Shown: one piece after another, positions 37,098 to 46,591 of the stretch
How positions within the stretch are numbered: position 1 is the first letter of the stretch
Layout of the letters: each line of letters begins with the position of its first letter
Source of the DNA: Alphaproteobacteria bacterium
GTDB lineage: Bacteria; Myxococcota_A; UBA796; UBA2385
Assembly (NCBI GenBank): GCA_020632755.1
Contig: JACKEY010000015.1
Span: 81,290-145,289, forward strand
Direction: 5' to 3'
DNA length: 64,000 nucleotides
Position numbers and translations under genes: made by a program
The notes under the pieces: model-generated
Database searches by the model: none
Told to the model about the DNA's origin: nothing
The model's input: only the letters and a program-made list of their open reading frames with translations

Positions 37098-37535
37098 TCA
37101 GAGGAAGGGCGCGACGAACTGCTCGAGCTGCGCGCCCATCAGCGCGCCGGCCTGGGCCTTCTGCACGCTGCCGCCCTTCCACACGGCCAGGGTCGGGATG
37201 CTGCGGACCTGCAGGGCCGCGGCGGCCTGCTGGTGCCGGTCGGTGTCGACCTTGGCGACGATGAGCCGCCCGGCGTGGCGGCGGGCGAGGTCCACCAGGT
37301 GCGGCGCGACGGCGCGGCAGGGACCACACCACGGGGCCCAGAAGTCGACCAGCACGGGCACGGGGGAGGCGCGGACCAGGCGCTCCAGGCCGGCGTCGTC
37401 GAGGTCCTGGGGGTGGGCGGAGAGGTCGAGGGTCGCCTTGCAGCGGCCGCACTTCGGGCTGCTGGCGAGGCGATCGGGGGACACGCGGTTCAGGCCGCCG
37501 CAGGCCGCGCAGCGAAAGGCGAGGGAGTCGGGCAC
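37098..37535 (-). CDS. trxC: Thioredoxin 2 (TrxC type)
   Basis: 145 aa. The GTG at 37535 is favoured because AAGGAGG lies five bases upstream; a GTG at 37541 would overlap that site. The N-terminal zinc finger uses Cys9, Cys12, Cys29 and Cys32. The thioredoxin domain has the active site WAPWCGPC (Cys70, Cys73) and the cis-Pro in IPTLAVWKGG. Thioredoxin 2 is a cytoplasmic zinc-containing disulfide reductase often linked to oxidative stress. Confidence 0.93.
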   Translation of the reverse strand: MPDSLAFRCAACGGLNRVSPDRLASSPKCGRCKATLDLSAHPQDLDDAGLERLVRASPVPVLVDFWAPWCGPCRAVAPHLVDLARRHAGRLIVAKVDTDRHQQAAAALQVRSIPTLAVWKGGSVQKAQAGALMGAQLEQFVAPFL

Positions 37536-37630
37536 GGGCACCTCCTTGGGTGAAGGCTCGTCGCCTCGGCCCGCGTGACAACCGTCGGAGCCGCGACGGA
37601 GGGCCGCGGGGGAGGAGGTAGGCTGGGACC

Positions 37631-39523
37631 ATGGTAATCCTCCTCCTCGCCCTGGCCTGCTCCTCGGACAAGGCGCCCGCGGGTGTCGGCGACGACGACA
37701 CCGGCGCGGCCGGCGGCTGCGGCGACACCGGCGCCGTCGAGATCTGCAACGGTGAGGACGACGACTGCGACGGCCAGGTCGACGAAGGCGCGGTGGACGC
37801 GACGGCCTGGTACCCCGACGACGACGGGGACGGGCACGGCGATCCCAGCCGGGCGGTGGACGCCTGCGACCCGCCCGACGGCTACATCGCCGTGGCCGGC
37901 GACTGCGACGACGCGGACCCCACCCGGAACACCGGCGCGCAGGAGATCTGCGACGACGCCGACGTGGACGAGGACTGCGACGGGCTCGCGGACGACGACG
38001 ACCCCGACGCCGAAGGCGGGGTCACCTGGTACCAGGACCTGGACGGCGACGACCACGGCACCGGCGTGCCCCAGACCGCCTGCGACCCGCCCGACCACAG
38101 CGCCGAGGTCGACGACGACTGCGACGACACGCGGATCGACGTGCACCCGGGCGCCGTCGATGTCTGCGAGGACGACGTCGACCAGGACTGCGACGGCGAC
38201 GACGCGCGCTGCGTGGACGAGCGGCTGGTCAAGATCGACGACGACGAGGCGCTGCTGGTCTGGCACGGCCCCAGCGCCTACGAACACTTCGGCCGGGCGG
38301 CCCACGGCGGCGAGGACATCGACGGCGACGGCATCCCCGACCTGGTGATGGGCAACAGCCTGGCGGTGGTGGACGGCGTCGACCTGGCGGGCGCGGCCTA
38401 CCTGGGGCTGGGCGGGCGCACGGGCCGGCACTCGGTGGCCGACGCCGACCTGATCGTCGAAGGCGACGGCTACCTGGGCATGGACGTGGTGCTGCTGCCT
38501 GCCACGGACGGCGGCGCCGGCGCCTTCGCGGTGTCCGGCTACCAGGGCGACGACGCCTGCGCGGTCTGGCGCTTCGACCTGCCCGACGGCGCCTGGCCGT
38601 CCGCGCCGCTGACCCCCGACGACGCCGACGCGGTGCTCGAAGACGCGGGGCGGGCCTGCTTCGGGCGCGAGGTCGCGCTCTTGTCCGACGCCGGGGGCGA
38701 CGGCGCCCGGGACCTGGTCACGGCGTCGATGGGGCCTGTCGGCGGCCGGGGGGCGGTGCACCGCTTCGCCGGGGGCTGGCCCGACGGTGTGGACGACGCG
38801 GATCTGCGGGTCACGGGCTCGCTGTCTGCGGGCTTCTTCTGGAAGCTGGTCGAGCTGTCGGACGTGGACGGCGATGGCTGCGGCGAGCTGGCCGCGGTCG
38901 AGCAGAACTGGGCCGATGACGGCATCGTGCTGTCGGTGTGGTCGGCCTGCCAGACGGGCGAGCTCGCGGCCGGGGACGTGGACAGCCGCATCGACCTGGC
39001 CGGCGTCTCCGCCGACGTGGTCGGGGGTGTGGCCAGCCTGGGAGACGCCGACGGCGACGGGCTGGGCGACCTGGCGATCGGCATCCCCAGCCGGGCCGTC
39101 GGCACCCTGTACGGGCAGGTCTTCGTGCTGCACGGGCCGCTGGATGCGGCGATGGCGATCGAAGACGTGCCGGACGCGATCGAGGGCGACGCGGAGCCGC
39201 TGTCGTCCTTCGGCTCGGCCGTGCTGGGGCCCGGCGACCTGGACGGCGACGGCCGCGGCGACCTGCTGGTCGGCGACGAGACCTGGTCCGAAGAGGTCCT
39301 GGACGTCGGCGGCGTGTTCGCCTGGGTCGGCGACATCGAGGGCGTGCACCTGCAGTCCAGCCACGACCGGCGCTGGGTGAACCTGGACAACCAGGGCCTG
39401 CAGGGCGGCCACATGCTGGAACCCTATGGCGCGCGCACCTTCCTGATGGGCGCCATCACGGACTCCTCGACCTTCGAGCACGCCGGCGCCCTGTTCCTGT
39501 TCGAGGTGGGGGACGGGCTGTAG
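37631..39523 (+). CDS. Lipoprotein with MopE-like metal-binding repeats and FG-GAP propeller
   Basis: 630 aa. The lipoprotein signal is very short, MVILLLALAC (Cys10). Residues about 35-200 carry Cys/Asp-rich MopE-type repeats with the signatures ICNGEDDDCDGQVDEG, DCDDADPTRNTGAQEICDD and DQDCDGDDARC. From about 215 to the end are FG-GAP-type calcium loops: DIDGDGIPDLVMG, DVDGDGCGELAAVE, DADGDGLGDLAIG and DLDGDGRGDLLVG, expected to form an integrin-like propeller. It is a surface or periplasm-facing, metal-binding adhesin-like protein. Confidence 0.88.
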   Translation: MVILLLALACSSDKAPAGVGDDDTGAAGGCGDTGAVEICNGEDDDCDGQVDEGAVDATAWYPDDDGDGHGDPSRAVDACDPPDGYIAVAGDCDDADPTRNTGAQEICDDADVDEDCDGLADDDDPDAEGGVTWYQDLDGDDHGTGVPQTACDPPDHSAEVDDDCDDTRIDVHPGAVDVCEDDVDQDCDGDDARCVDERLVKIDDDEALLVWHGPSAYEHFGRAAHGGEDIDGDGIPDLVMGNSLAVVDGVDLAGAAYLGLGGRTGRHSVADADLIVEGDGYLGMDVVLLPATDGGAGAFAVSGYQGDDACAVWRFDLPDGAWPSAPLTPDDADAVLEDAGRACFGREVALLSDAGGDGARDLVTASMGPVGGRGAVHRFAGGWPDGVDDADLRVTGSLSAGFFWKLVELSDVDGDGCGELAAVEQNWADDGIVLSVWSACQTGELAAGDVDSRIDLAGVSADVVGGVASLGDADGDGLGDLAIGIPSRAVGTLYGQVFVLHGPLDAAMAIEDVPDAIEGDAEPLSSFGSAVLGPGDLDGDGRGDLLVGDETWSEEVLDVGGVFAWVGDIEGVHLQSSHDRRWVNLDNQGLQGGHMLEPYGARTFLMGAITDSSTFEHAGALFLFEVGDGL

Positions 39524-39558
39524 GGGTGCCCGCGGGTGCGGGGCGATAGGCGCGCGGA

Positions 39559-42500
39559 ATGTGGTTCCTCGCCCTCTGCACGACGCTCTCCCTCCCCCTC
39601 CACGCCGCGGACGACGCCGCCGCGGATGATGCCGCGGAGGATGCCGCCGACGCCTGGGACGTCGACGCCCCCCACGGCCCGGTCGACACGGTGCACCTCG
39701 ACCTGTCCGAGGGCACCTGGCTGTCGGTCACCGAAGGCGCCGCCGACGGCCACGGCGTCGTGGTCTTCGACCTCCTCGGGGACATCTGGGCCATGGACGC
39801 CGCCGGCGGCGAGGCCCGGCGCCTGACCCAGGGGGCCGCCTGGGACCGCGAGCCCTCCCTCTCCCCCGACGGGCGCACCGTCGCCTTCGTCAGCGATCGC
39901 GATGGCAACCAGAACATCTGGCTGATGCCGCTGTCGGGGGACGGCGCGCCCACCCAGCTCACCCACGAAGACGAAGCCCGGGTCACTGACCCCGTCTGGG
40001 ACCCGGCCGGGAACTGGCTCATCGTGCGGCGCCGCACCGTCGACACGCGCAGCATCGGCGTCACCGAGCTGTGGCAGGTGCACCTCGACGGCGGCAAGGG
40101 CTTCGCGCTGACCTCGCTCGACGAGCACCCCCACGCCGGCGAGGCGGTGATCTCGGCGGACGGCCGCTACATCTTCTTCAGCTCGCGCCACGGCCGCTTC
40201 GAGTACGGCGGCGATCCGGTGGCCGGCCTGTGGTCCATCCAGCGCCTGGACCGGCGCACCGGCGAGATCCGCCCCGTCGCCCGCGGCCCCGGCAGTGCGG
40301 CCCGCCCGACGCTGTCGCCCGACGGCACGGCCCTGGCCTTCATCAGCCGCGACCGCACCGACACGATCCTCGAGCGGCTGGACCTTGCGACCGGCAGCCG
40401 CACCGAGCTGTTCCGCGGGCTCGAGCCCGACCAGCTCGAGGCCTTCGCGCTGCAGGGGACCTACCCGCGCATGTCGTGGACCGACGCCGGCATCCTGCAC
40501 TGGGACGACGGCGGGCTGTGGCGGCTGGACCCGGCGACCGGGGCGCGCACCGCGGTGCCCCTGCACGTCGAGGGCGACTGGACGGTGCACCGGGTCGCAC
40601 GGCCGGCCCACACCATCCCCGACATGGTCCAGGCCCGCGTGCTGCGCTGGCCGGTGTCCAACGCGGCCGGCGACCTGGCCCTGTCGGCCATGGGCCGCGT
40701 CTGGGTGAAGTCCGCCGACGGCGACGACTTCCGGCTGCTCGAGGGCGCGCCCACCGGCTACGCCCCGGCCTGGTCGCCCGACGGCAAGGTGCTGGCCTGG
40801 ACCAGCTGGAGCGACGGAGACGGCGGCCGGCTGCACCTGACCGTCGACCCGCTGCGCCGCAGCCGCACCGAGACCCTGCCGATCCAGGGCCAGCTGGTGA
40901 ACCCGGCCTGGAGCGCGGACGGTCGGCAGCTGGTCGTGCTGCGGGGTGCGGGCGGCGGGGCGGCCGACGACCTGGGCGGCGAGGCCTGGTACGAGCTGGT
41001 GCTGCTGGAGCGCCAGGGCCGGCAGTGGACCCATCGCGTGGTCACCACCGTCGGCAACCGCGGCAGCAACCAGCGGGCGCCGCGGCTGTTCCTGCGCGGC
41101 GACCGGGTCTACTACCTGCAGGACCGGGCCGGCGAGCCCCGCAGCCCCCAGGACGGCGTGCTGGTCAGCATCAAGCTCGACGGCACGGACCCGCGCACCC
41201 ACCTGCTGCTGGGCCAGGCCCAGGAGATCGTGCCTTCGCCGGACTTCACCAAGGTCGCCTACAAGCTCGACCACCAGGCCTGGGTCACCGCCCTGCCCGA
41301 CTGGGGCGGCGGCGAGGTGAAGGCCCTGGACGCGCTGCCCAAGCGGCAGCTGTCCGAGGACGTCGGCGACTGGCTGGCCTGGTCGCCGTCGGGGGAGGAG
41401 GTGACCTGGGTCGAGGGCGACGTGCTGCACCGGCAGGCCGTGCCGTCGCTGGCCGAAGACGCTGAGTGGCCCGAGGCGCAGCAGGAGGAGCTCGCGCTGC
41501 TGCTGCCGCGGGCCCGGCCCCGCGGGGTCGTGGCCTTCACCCACGCTCGCGTGGTCACGATGGCGGACCGCGCCCACCCCGACGCGGTCGTCGACGACGC
41601 CACGGTGGTGGTCGACCGCGACCGCATCGTGAGCGTCAGCCCCGGCGGCCCCGTGCCGGCCGGCGCCCGCGAGGTCGACCTGTCCGGGAAGACGGTGATC
41701 CCCGGGCTCGTCGACGTGCATGCCCACCTGCACTACGCGTCCGCCGACGTGCTCCCGGAACAGGAGTGGCGCTACCAGGTGAACCTGGACTTCGGCGTGA
41801 CCACGGTGCACGACCCCTCGGCCAGCACCGACCTGGTGTTCACCCAGGCCGAGCGGGTGGCCGCCGGGCTCGAGGAAGGCCCCCGCGTGCTCAGCACGGG
41901 CTTCATCCTGTACGGCGCGAAGAGCGCCCAGGGCGCGAAGACGCCGGACCGCGACGCCGCCTTCCGGCACGTGCGGCGGCTGAAGGCGATGGGCGCCCAG
42001 AGCGTGAAGATCTACCAGCAGTCGCGCCGCGATCAGCGCCAGTGGTACGTCGACGCCTGCCGCGAGCTCGAGATGCTGTGCGTGACCGAAGGCGGTGGCG
42101 ACCTGGGCATGAACCTGAACATGTTCGTGGACGGCTTCCAGGCCGTCGAACACGCGCTCACCGTCGCGCCGCTCTACGCCGATGTGCAGGGGCTGCTGGC
42201 CGCCAGCCGCGGCGAGGCCGACGGCGCCCCGGGCACCGCCTACACGCCGACCCTGCTGGTCGCCTACGGCGGGCGGATGGGCGAGCACTTCTTCTACATG
42301 CACGACGACCCGCTGCAGCACGAGCGGCTGCTGCGGCACTTCCCCCAGCGGCAGCTCGACGCCCGGTCCTGGCGGCACGGCGCCTTCGGCCGCGACGGCG
42401 ACTGGCACCACCAGCGGGTCGCGCAGAGCGCGGCCGAGCTCGCGCGGGCCGGCGTGCTGGTCACGCTGGGGGCGCACGGGCAGCTGCAGGGGCTGGGGGC

Positions 42501-42729
42501 CCACTGGGAGCTGGCGGCCCTGGCCGGCCCCGGCGCGATGACCCCGGCCGAGGCCCTGCGCGCGGCGACCATCGACGGGGCCCGGTACCTGGGGCTCGAC
42601 GGAGAGCTCGGCAGCATCGAGCCCGGCAAGCTGGCGGACATGGTCGTGCTGGACGGGGACCCGCTCTCGGATATCCAGCAGAGCACCTCGATCGAGCTCG
42701 TGGTGGTCGGGGGCGCGCTGCGCCCCTGA
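39559..42729 (+). CDS. Exported PD40/TolB-like propeller fused to an amidohydrolase
   Basis: 1056 aa with a signal peptide (MWFLALCTTLSLPLHA), then an acidic Asp/Ala linker. Residues about 60-620 contain PD40 strands (PSLSPDGRTVAFVSDRDGNQ, LWLM-type endings, AWSPDGKVLAWTSW), as in TolB and tricorn-like proteins. The amidohydrolase begins near 655. Its features are VIPGLVDVHAHLHYASAD (metal site HAHLH), VTTVHDPSAS, AQSVKIYQQSRR (candidate Lys), FQAVEHALT, VTLGAHGQLQGLGAHW and EPGKLADMVVLDGDPL. Such propeller-amidohydrolase proteins are thought to act on peptides outside the cytoplasm. It is 35 bases after a lipoprotein gene on the same strand. Confidence 0.9.
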   Translation: MWFLALCTTLSLPLHAADDAAADDAAEDAADAWDVDAPHGPVDTVHLDLSEGTWLSVTEGAADGHGVVVFDLLGDIWAMDAAGGEARRLTQGAAWDREPSLSPDGRTVAFVSDRDGNQNIWLMPLSGDGAPTQLTHEDEARVTDPVWDPAGNWLIVRRRTVDTRSIGVTELWQVHLDGGKGFALTSLDEHPHAGEAVISADGRYIFFSSRHGRFEYGGDPVAGLWSIQRLDRRTGEIRPVARGPGSAARPTLSPDGTALAFISRDRTDTILERLDLATGSRTELFRGLEPDQLEAFALQGTYPRMSWTDAGILHWDDGGLWRLDPATGARTAVPLHVEGDWTVHRVARPAHTIPDMVQARVLRWPVSNAAGDLALSAMGRVWVKSADGDDFRLLEGAPTGYAPAWSPDGKVLAWTSWSDGDGGRLHLTVDPLRRSRTETLPIQGQLVNPAWSADGRQLVVLRGAGGGAADDLGGEAWYELVLLERQGRQWTHRVVTTVGNRGSNQRAPRLFLRGDRVYYLQDRAGEPRSPQDGVLVSIKLDGTDPRTHLLLGQAQEIVPSPDFTKVAYKLDHQAWVTALPDWGGGEVKALDALPKRQLSEDVGDWLAWSPSGEEVTWVEGDVLHRQAVPSLAEDAEWPEAQQEELALLLPRARPRGVVAFTHARVVTMADRAHPDAVVDDATVVVDRDRIVSVSPGGPVPAGAREVDLSGKTVIPGLVDVHAHLHYASADVLPEQEWRYQVNLDFGVTTVHDPSASTDLVFTQAERVAAGLEEGPRVLSTGFILYGAKSAQGAKTPDRDAAFRHVRRLKAMGAQSVKIYQQSRRDQRQWYVDACRELEMLCVTEGGGDLGMNLNMFVDGFQAVEHALTVAPLYADVQGLLAASRGEADGAPGTAYTPTLLVAYGGRMGEHFFYMHDDPLQHERLLRHFPQRQLDARSWRHGAFGRDGDWHHQRVAQSAAELARAGVLVTLGAHGQLQGLGAHWELAALAGPGAMTPAEALRAATIDGARYLGLDGELGSIEPGKLADMVVLDGDPLSDIQQSTSIELVVVGGALRP

Positions 42730-42818
42730 GTCGCGCGGAGTTCACACAAGCGCCTTCGACTTGCGGCATCTTTCAGCGACCGCCGCACCCGCCCGCCCTC
42801 CCCCTGGCTGCCTCCTCC

Positions 42819-43709
42819 GTGCCTGGACCCGCCCTCCAGACCGTGCTCGTGTCCTCCGGCGCCGCCATCGCGGTGCTGATGGTGCTCGCCTGGGTGTGGT
42901 CCATCAACCGCAAGGATGCGGGTGTCGTCGACATCTTCTGGGGACTCGGCTTCGTCGTGGTCGCCTGGGTGGCGCACCAGACCGGCGACGCCAGCGGCGC
43001 CCGCAAGTGGCTGCTGCCGATGCTGGCCACCCTGTGGGGCCTGCGGCTGTCGGTCTACCTGGCCTGGCGCAACCTGGTGGCCGAGCTGCACCCGGGCAAC
43101 GACCTGGGCGAGAAGGAAGACCGCCGCTACCGCCTGATGCGGCGCAAGCACGGGTCGCGCTTCTGGTGGGTCAGCCTGATCACGGTGTTCGGGCTGCAGG
43201 GCGGGATCATGTTCCTGGTCAGCCTGCCGCTGCAGCTGGCCCAGACGGTGCCGGGCCGCTCGGCGCTGGACTGGCACGACTACGTCGGCACCCTGCTGGT
43301 GCTGGTCGGCATCGCCTTCGAGGCCGTCGGCGACTGGCAGCTGTCGGCCTTCCGCGGCAACCCCGGCAGCCACGGCCAGGTGCTGAACACGGGCCTGTGG
43401 CGCTACACGCGGCACCCCAACTACTTCGGCGACTTCCTGGTGTGGTGGGGGCTGTGGACGGTGGCGTCCGGCGCCGGGCAGGGCGCGCTGCTCACGGTGT
43501 TCTCGCCCCTGCTGATGACCATCCTGCTGCTGCGGGTGTCCGGCGTGGCGCTCACCGAGCGCGACATCGAGAAGCGCCGGCCGGCCTACCGCGACTACAT
43601 CGCGCGCACGTCCGCCTTCATCCCGTGGTTCCCCAAGCGCCGGGCCGCGGCGAGCGACGAGCAGCCGGCCCGCGACGAGAGCCGGACCCGGCCGGCCTCC
43701 GCGCGGTAG
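42819..43709 (+). CDS. DUF1295 / steroid 5-alpha-reductase-like membrane protein
   Basis: 296 aa from a GTG at 42819; no strong ribosome-binding site is visible. It has about six transmembrane segments. The family signature DAGVVDIFWGLGFVVVAW comes first. The C-terminal NADPH-binding region is GLWRYTRHPNYFGDFLVWWGLW. DUF1295 proteins are related to isoprenylcysteine methyltransferases and steroid reductases, and their substrates are mostly unknown. The C-terminal 30 residues are Arg/Ala-rich and cytoplasmic. Confidence 0.88.
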   Translation: MPGPALQTVLVSSGAAIAVLMVLAWVWSINRKDAGVVDIFWGLGFVVVAWVAHQTGDASGARKWLLPMLATLWGLRLSVYLAWRNLVAELHPGNDLGEKEDRRYRLMRRKHGSRFWWVSLITVFGLQGGIMFLVSLPLQLAQTVPGRSALDWHDYVGTLLVLVGIAFEAVGDWQLSAFRGNPGSHGQVLNTGLWRYTRHPNYFGDFLVWWGLWTVASGAGQGALLTVFSPLLMTILLLRVSGVALTERDIEKRRPAYRDYIARTSAFIPWFPKRRAAASDEQPARDESRTRPASAR

Positions 43710-43736
43710 CGAGGGGAGTGGAGCGGAGGGCAGGCG

Positions 43737-43756
43737 CCTTCACACTCCTTCACACT
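43737..43756. promoter_or_regulatory. Tandem 10-base direct repeat upstream of the spy-cpxRA-like operon
   Basis: CCTTCACACT is followed at once by CCTTCACACT, giving TTCACAC twice at a 10-base spacing. OmpR/CpxR/PhoB-type regulators bind just such direct repeats at 10-11 base spacing. The site is about 130 bases before the Spy-like start at 43888, so it is a candidate autoregulatory box for the response regulator encoded in the operon. One more TTCACAC occurs at 42741. Confidence 0.5.
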
Positions 43757-43887
43757 TCGCCGGTTTGCTTGGGGCGCCGTGCACCGGGGCCCAACAACGG
43801 GGCCGTAGATGTGGGTGCGAGGCCGACGGAAGTCGACCCGCCGACCGCCAACCCCGGCTGTCGTACCCTCGCCCCCAGGAGGCACCC

Positions 43888-44538
43888 ATGACCCCCATCC
43901 GTCGCACCCTCATCGCCATCGGCTTCATGTCGCTGGGCGCGGTCGGCGCCGTCGGCCTGCAGGCGGCGGCCGGCGCTCCGTCCGACGCTCCTGCCGACAA
44001 CGGCGGCCGCGGCTTCGAGCGCGGCCCCGGCCAGCGCGGCGACCACATGCACGGCCACCGCGGCCAGGGCGGGGACCACGGCCTGCGCGCCTTCGGCCAC
44101 GCCATGTCGCAGCTCGATCTGACCGAGGCCCAGCAGGACGCGCTGGCCCAGGTCCGCGAGGACGTCCGCGCCAGGATGCTGGAAGGCCGCATGGGCAACG
44201 AGACCGACCGCGAGGCCATCCTGACCGCCATGGCCGACGGCAGCCTGGACCGCGACAGCCTGCACGAGACCGTCGACCAGAAGGCCGCCGAGATGATCGA
44301 GATCGGCCACTACACGGTCGACAAGCTGATGGACGTCTACGAGACCCTGGACGACGACCAGCGCACCGAGCTGGCCGAGGTCCTGGCCCAGGCCGCCGAG
44401 CGCCGCCGCAGCTTCGAGGAGCGCGAGGCGTCGCAGGGCGAGCGCCCCGATGGCGCCGAGGGCGAGGACCGGGACTTCGACGGCCGGGACTTCGACGGCC
44501 GCGGCTTCGAAGGTGATCGCGGCCGGCGCCGTCACTGA
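43888..44538 (+). CDS. Spy/CpxP-like periplasmic protein
   Basis: 216 aa; AGGAGG five bases before the ATG. An N-terminal signal-anchor (about 5-25) is followed by a His/Gly-rich segment (HMHGHRGQGGDHG) and a helical domain. This contains two LTxxQ-type motifs, LDLTEAQQDAL and LDDDQRTEL, the hallmark of the Spy/CpxP/CnrX family. The C-terminus is Arg/Asp-rich. Family members are chaperones or negative sensors of envelope or metal stress. It is first in an operon with an OmpR-type regulator and sensor kinase, which argues for feedback control of the kinase. Confidence 0.9.
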   Translation: MTPIRRTLIAIGFMSLGAVGAVGLQAAAGAPSDAPADNGGRGFERGPGQRGDHMHGHRGQGGDHGLRAFGHAMSQLDLTEAQQDALAQVREDVRARMLEGRMGNETDREAILTAMADGSLDRDSLHETVDQKAAEMIEIGHYTVDKLMDVYETLDDDQRTELAEVLAQAAERRRSFEEREASQGERPDGAEGEDRDFDGRDFDGRGFEGDRGRRRH

Positions 44539-45281
44539 TGCAGGTCGTCCTCGTCGTCGATGACGATCCCGGGCTCTCCGCGCTGCTCGCGGAGTACCTG
44601 GGAGGGCGCGGGTTCGAGGTCGAGGTGGCCGGCGACGGCCCCTCGGCCCTGGCCCGCGTCGGGCGTGGCGGGGTCGATCTCGTCGTGCTCGACGTCATGA
44701 TGCCGGGCATGGACGGGCTCGAGGTGCTGCGGACCCTGCGCCGCTCGCCGGCCAGCGAGCGGCTGCCCGTCGTCATGCTGACCGCCCGCGGCGAGGACAC
44801 CGACCGCATCGTGGGGCTCGAGCTCGGGGCCGACGACTACCTCCCGAAGCCCTTCAACCCCCGCGAGCTGCTGGCCCGCATCACCAGCGTGCTGCGGCGG
44901 GCCGCGGCCCCAGTCCCCTCGGACAGCGCGCTGCACGCCGCCGGGGTCCGGGTCGACCCCGCCCGCCGGGCCGTGGCCGTCGACGGCGAGCCCGTCGACC
45001 TGACCACCACCGAGTTCGACATCCTGCGGGTGCTGGTCGCCGCCGCCGGGCGCGTCGTGCCGCGGGACCGGCTGATGGAGCTGGCCCGCGGCGAGGAGTG
45101 GGCCAGCTTCGAGCGCAGCGTGGACGTGCACATCAGCCACCTGCGCCGCAAGCTGGGCGACGACCCGCGCCGTCCCCGCCGCATCAAGACGGTGCGCGGC
45201 ATCGGCTACATGGTGCCCGCCGGCGCGCTCGCCCCCGCGCCCGCCTCCGAGGTCTGTGACGATCCGGACGGCGACCCGTGA
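44538..45281 (+). CDS. OmpR-family response regulator (CpxR-like)
   Basis: 247 aa. The receiver domain has the acidic pocket Asp8-Asp9-Asp10, phospho-acceptor Asp52 in VLDVMMPGMDG, Thr in MLTARG and Lys in YLPKPFNPREL. The winged-helix DNA-binding domain follows (about 130-225, TTTEFDILRVLVAAAG and VDVHISHLRRKLG). The ATG overlaps the stop of the Spy-like gene by one base (TGATG). Confidence 0.94.
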   Translation: MQVVLVVDDDPGLSALLAEYLGGRGFEVEVAGDGPSALARVGRGGVDLVVLDVMMPGMDGLEVLRTLRRSPASERLPVVMLTARGEDTDRIVGLELGADDYLPKPFNPRELLARITSVLRRAAAPVPSDSALHAAGVRVDPARRAVAVDGEPVDLTTTEFDILRVLVAAAGRVVPRDRLMELARGEEWASFERSVDVHISHLRRKLGDDPRRPRRIKTVRGIGYMVPAGALAPAPASEVCDDPDGDP

Positions 45282-46591
45282 GCCTGCGCGTCCGGGTGTT
45301 CACCGCCATGGCGGCGCTGCTGGCGCTGACCGTGCTGGGCGCCTGGGCGCTGGCTGGCGGGGCCGTGCTGCGGCCGCTCTTGGGGGCCGTCGCCGACGAG
45401 CGCGTGGACGTCGCGGTCTACGTGGCCAACGAGATCATGGCCGAGCCCGACCAGCCCGAGCGCGAGCGCCGGGCCCGCGAGCTGTCGCGCGAGCTGGGCC
45501 TGCGGCTGCGGCTGGTCCCCGACGCGCCCCCGCACCTGGAGCGCGAGGGCGTGCGCAGCTTCGAGCGCGACGGCCGCGTCGTGATGTTCTTCCCGCGTGG
45601 CCGCCACGGCGAGCACCGCGGAACCCTGGTCTCGCTGGGGCCCAACGGCACGGCGCCCTGGCTGTCCCTGCACTTCCGCGCCGACACGGACAGCCCGCAG
45701 CGCAACGTCGGCCTGGGGCTGGTCATGCTGGGCGGCGGGGCCGTGCTCATCGCGGTGCTGATCTCCCGCTGGATGCTGCGCCCGCTCGAGCTCTCGGCCC
45801 AGGCCATGGCCCGGGTGGCCGACGGCGATCTGGCCCACCGCGTCGAGCCCGGCGGGGCCGGCGATGCCGCGGCCGGCATCGGCCACACCTTCAACCGGAT
45901 GGCCGACCGGGTGGAGGGCATGGTCCGCGGCCAGCAGGACCTCATGGCCGCCGTCAGCCACGAGCTGCGCACGCCGCTCACCCGCCTGCGCCTGCAGGCC
46001 GAGCTGCTGCGCGAGGCCGGCGCGCCCGAGGCCCGCGTCGCCGCGATGGAGCAGGACATCGGCGAGATGGACGAGCTGGTCGGCGAGCTGCTGGAGTCGG
46101 CCCGCCTGCACCAGGGGCTGCTGGCCCTGCACCTGGGCGAGGTCGGGCTGGCCGAGCTCGTCGCGTCCTGCGTCCAGGCCGCGGAGCTCGGCGAGCGCGT
46201 GGTGTCCGTCGACGTCCCGCCGGACCTGGTCCTGGTGGCCGACGGGGCCCGGCTGCGGCGGGTGCTCAAGAACCTGCTCAGCAACGTGCGCCGCTACACG
46301 CCGGCCGACGCCCGGGTCGAGATCCGGGCCACCCTCTCCCGCGACGGCGACGCCGGCCAGGTCGTGCTGGTCGTCGCTGACGACGGCCCGGGCGTGCCCG
46401 ACGACGCCCTGGGCCGGCTCTTCGACCCCTTCTTCCGCGCCGAGGGCAGCCGCAGCCGCGCGACCGGGGGCCTGGGCCTGGGCCTGATGCTGGTCCAGCA
46501 GATCGTCCTGGCCCACGGCGGCGCCGTCGACGCCATGAACCGGCCGGCCGGCGGCCTGATGGTGCGCATCCGGCTGCCGGTCGAGCAGTAG
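45278..46591 (+). CDS. Sensor histidine kinase (CpxA-like)
   Basis: 437 aa; the GTG overlaps the regulator's stop (GTGA). Transmembrane helices at about 9-32 and 150-170 flank a periplasmic sensor of about 115 residues. A HAMP domain follows (RPLELSAQAMARVADGDL). The dimerisation helix has His228 in AAVSHELRTPLTRLRLQ. The ATPase domain has N-box LKNLLSNVRRYTP, G1 VADDGPGVPDDAL and G2 GGLGLGLMLVQQIV. With the Spy-like protein and the regulator it makes a complete envelope-stress module. Confidence 0.94.
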   Translation: MSLRVRVFTAMAALLALTVLGAWALAGGAVLRPLLGAVADERVDVAVYVANEIMAEPDQPERERRARELSRELGLRLRLVPDAPPHLEREGVRSFERDGRVVMFFPRGRHGEHRGTLVSLGPNGTAPWLSLHFRADTDSPQRNVGLGLVMLGGGAVLIAVLISRWMLRPLELSAQAMARVADGDLAHRVEPGGAGDAAAGIGHTFNRMADRVEGMVRGQQDLMAAVSHELRTPLTRLRLQAELLREAGAPEARVAAMEQDIGEMDELVGELLESARLHQGLLALHLGEVGLAELVASCVQAAELGERVVSVDVPPDLVLVADGARLRRVLKNLLSNVRRYTPADARVEIRATLSRDGDAGQVVLVVADDGPGVPDDALGRLFDPFFRAEGSRSRATGGLGLGLMLVQQIVLAHGGAVDAMNRPAGGLMVRIRLPVEQ

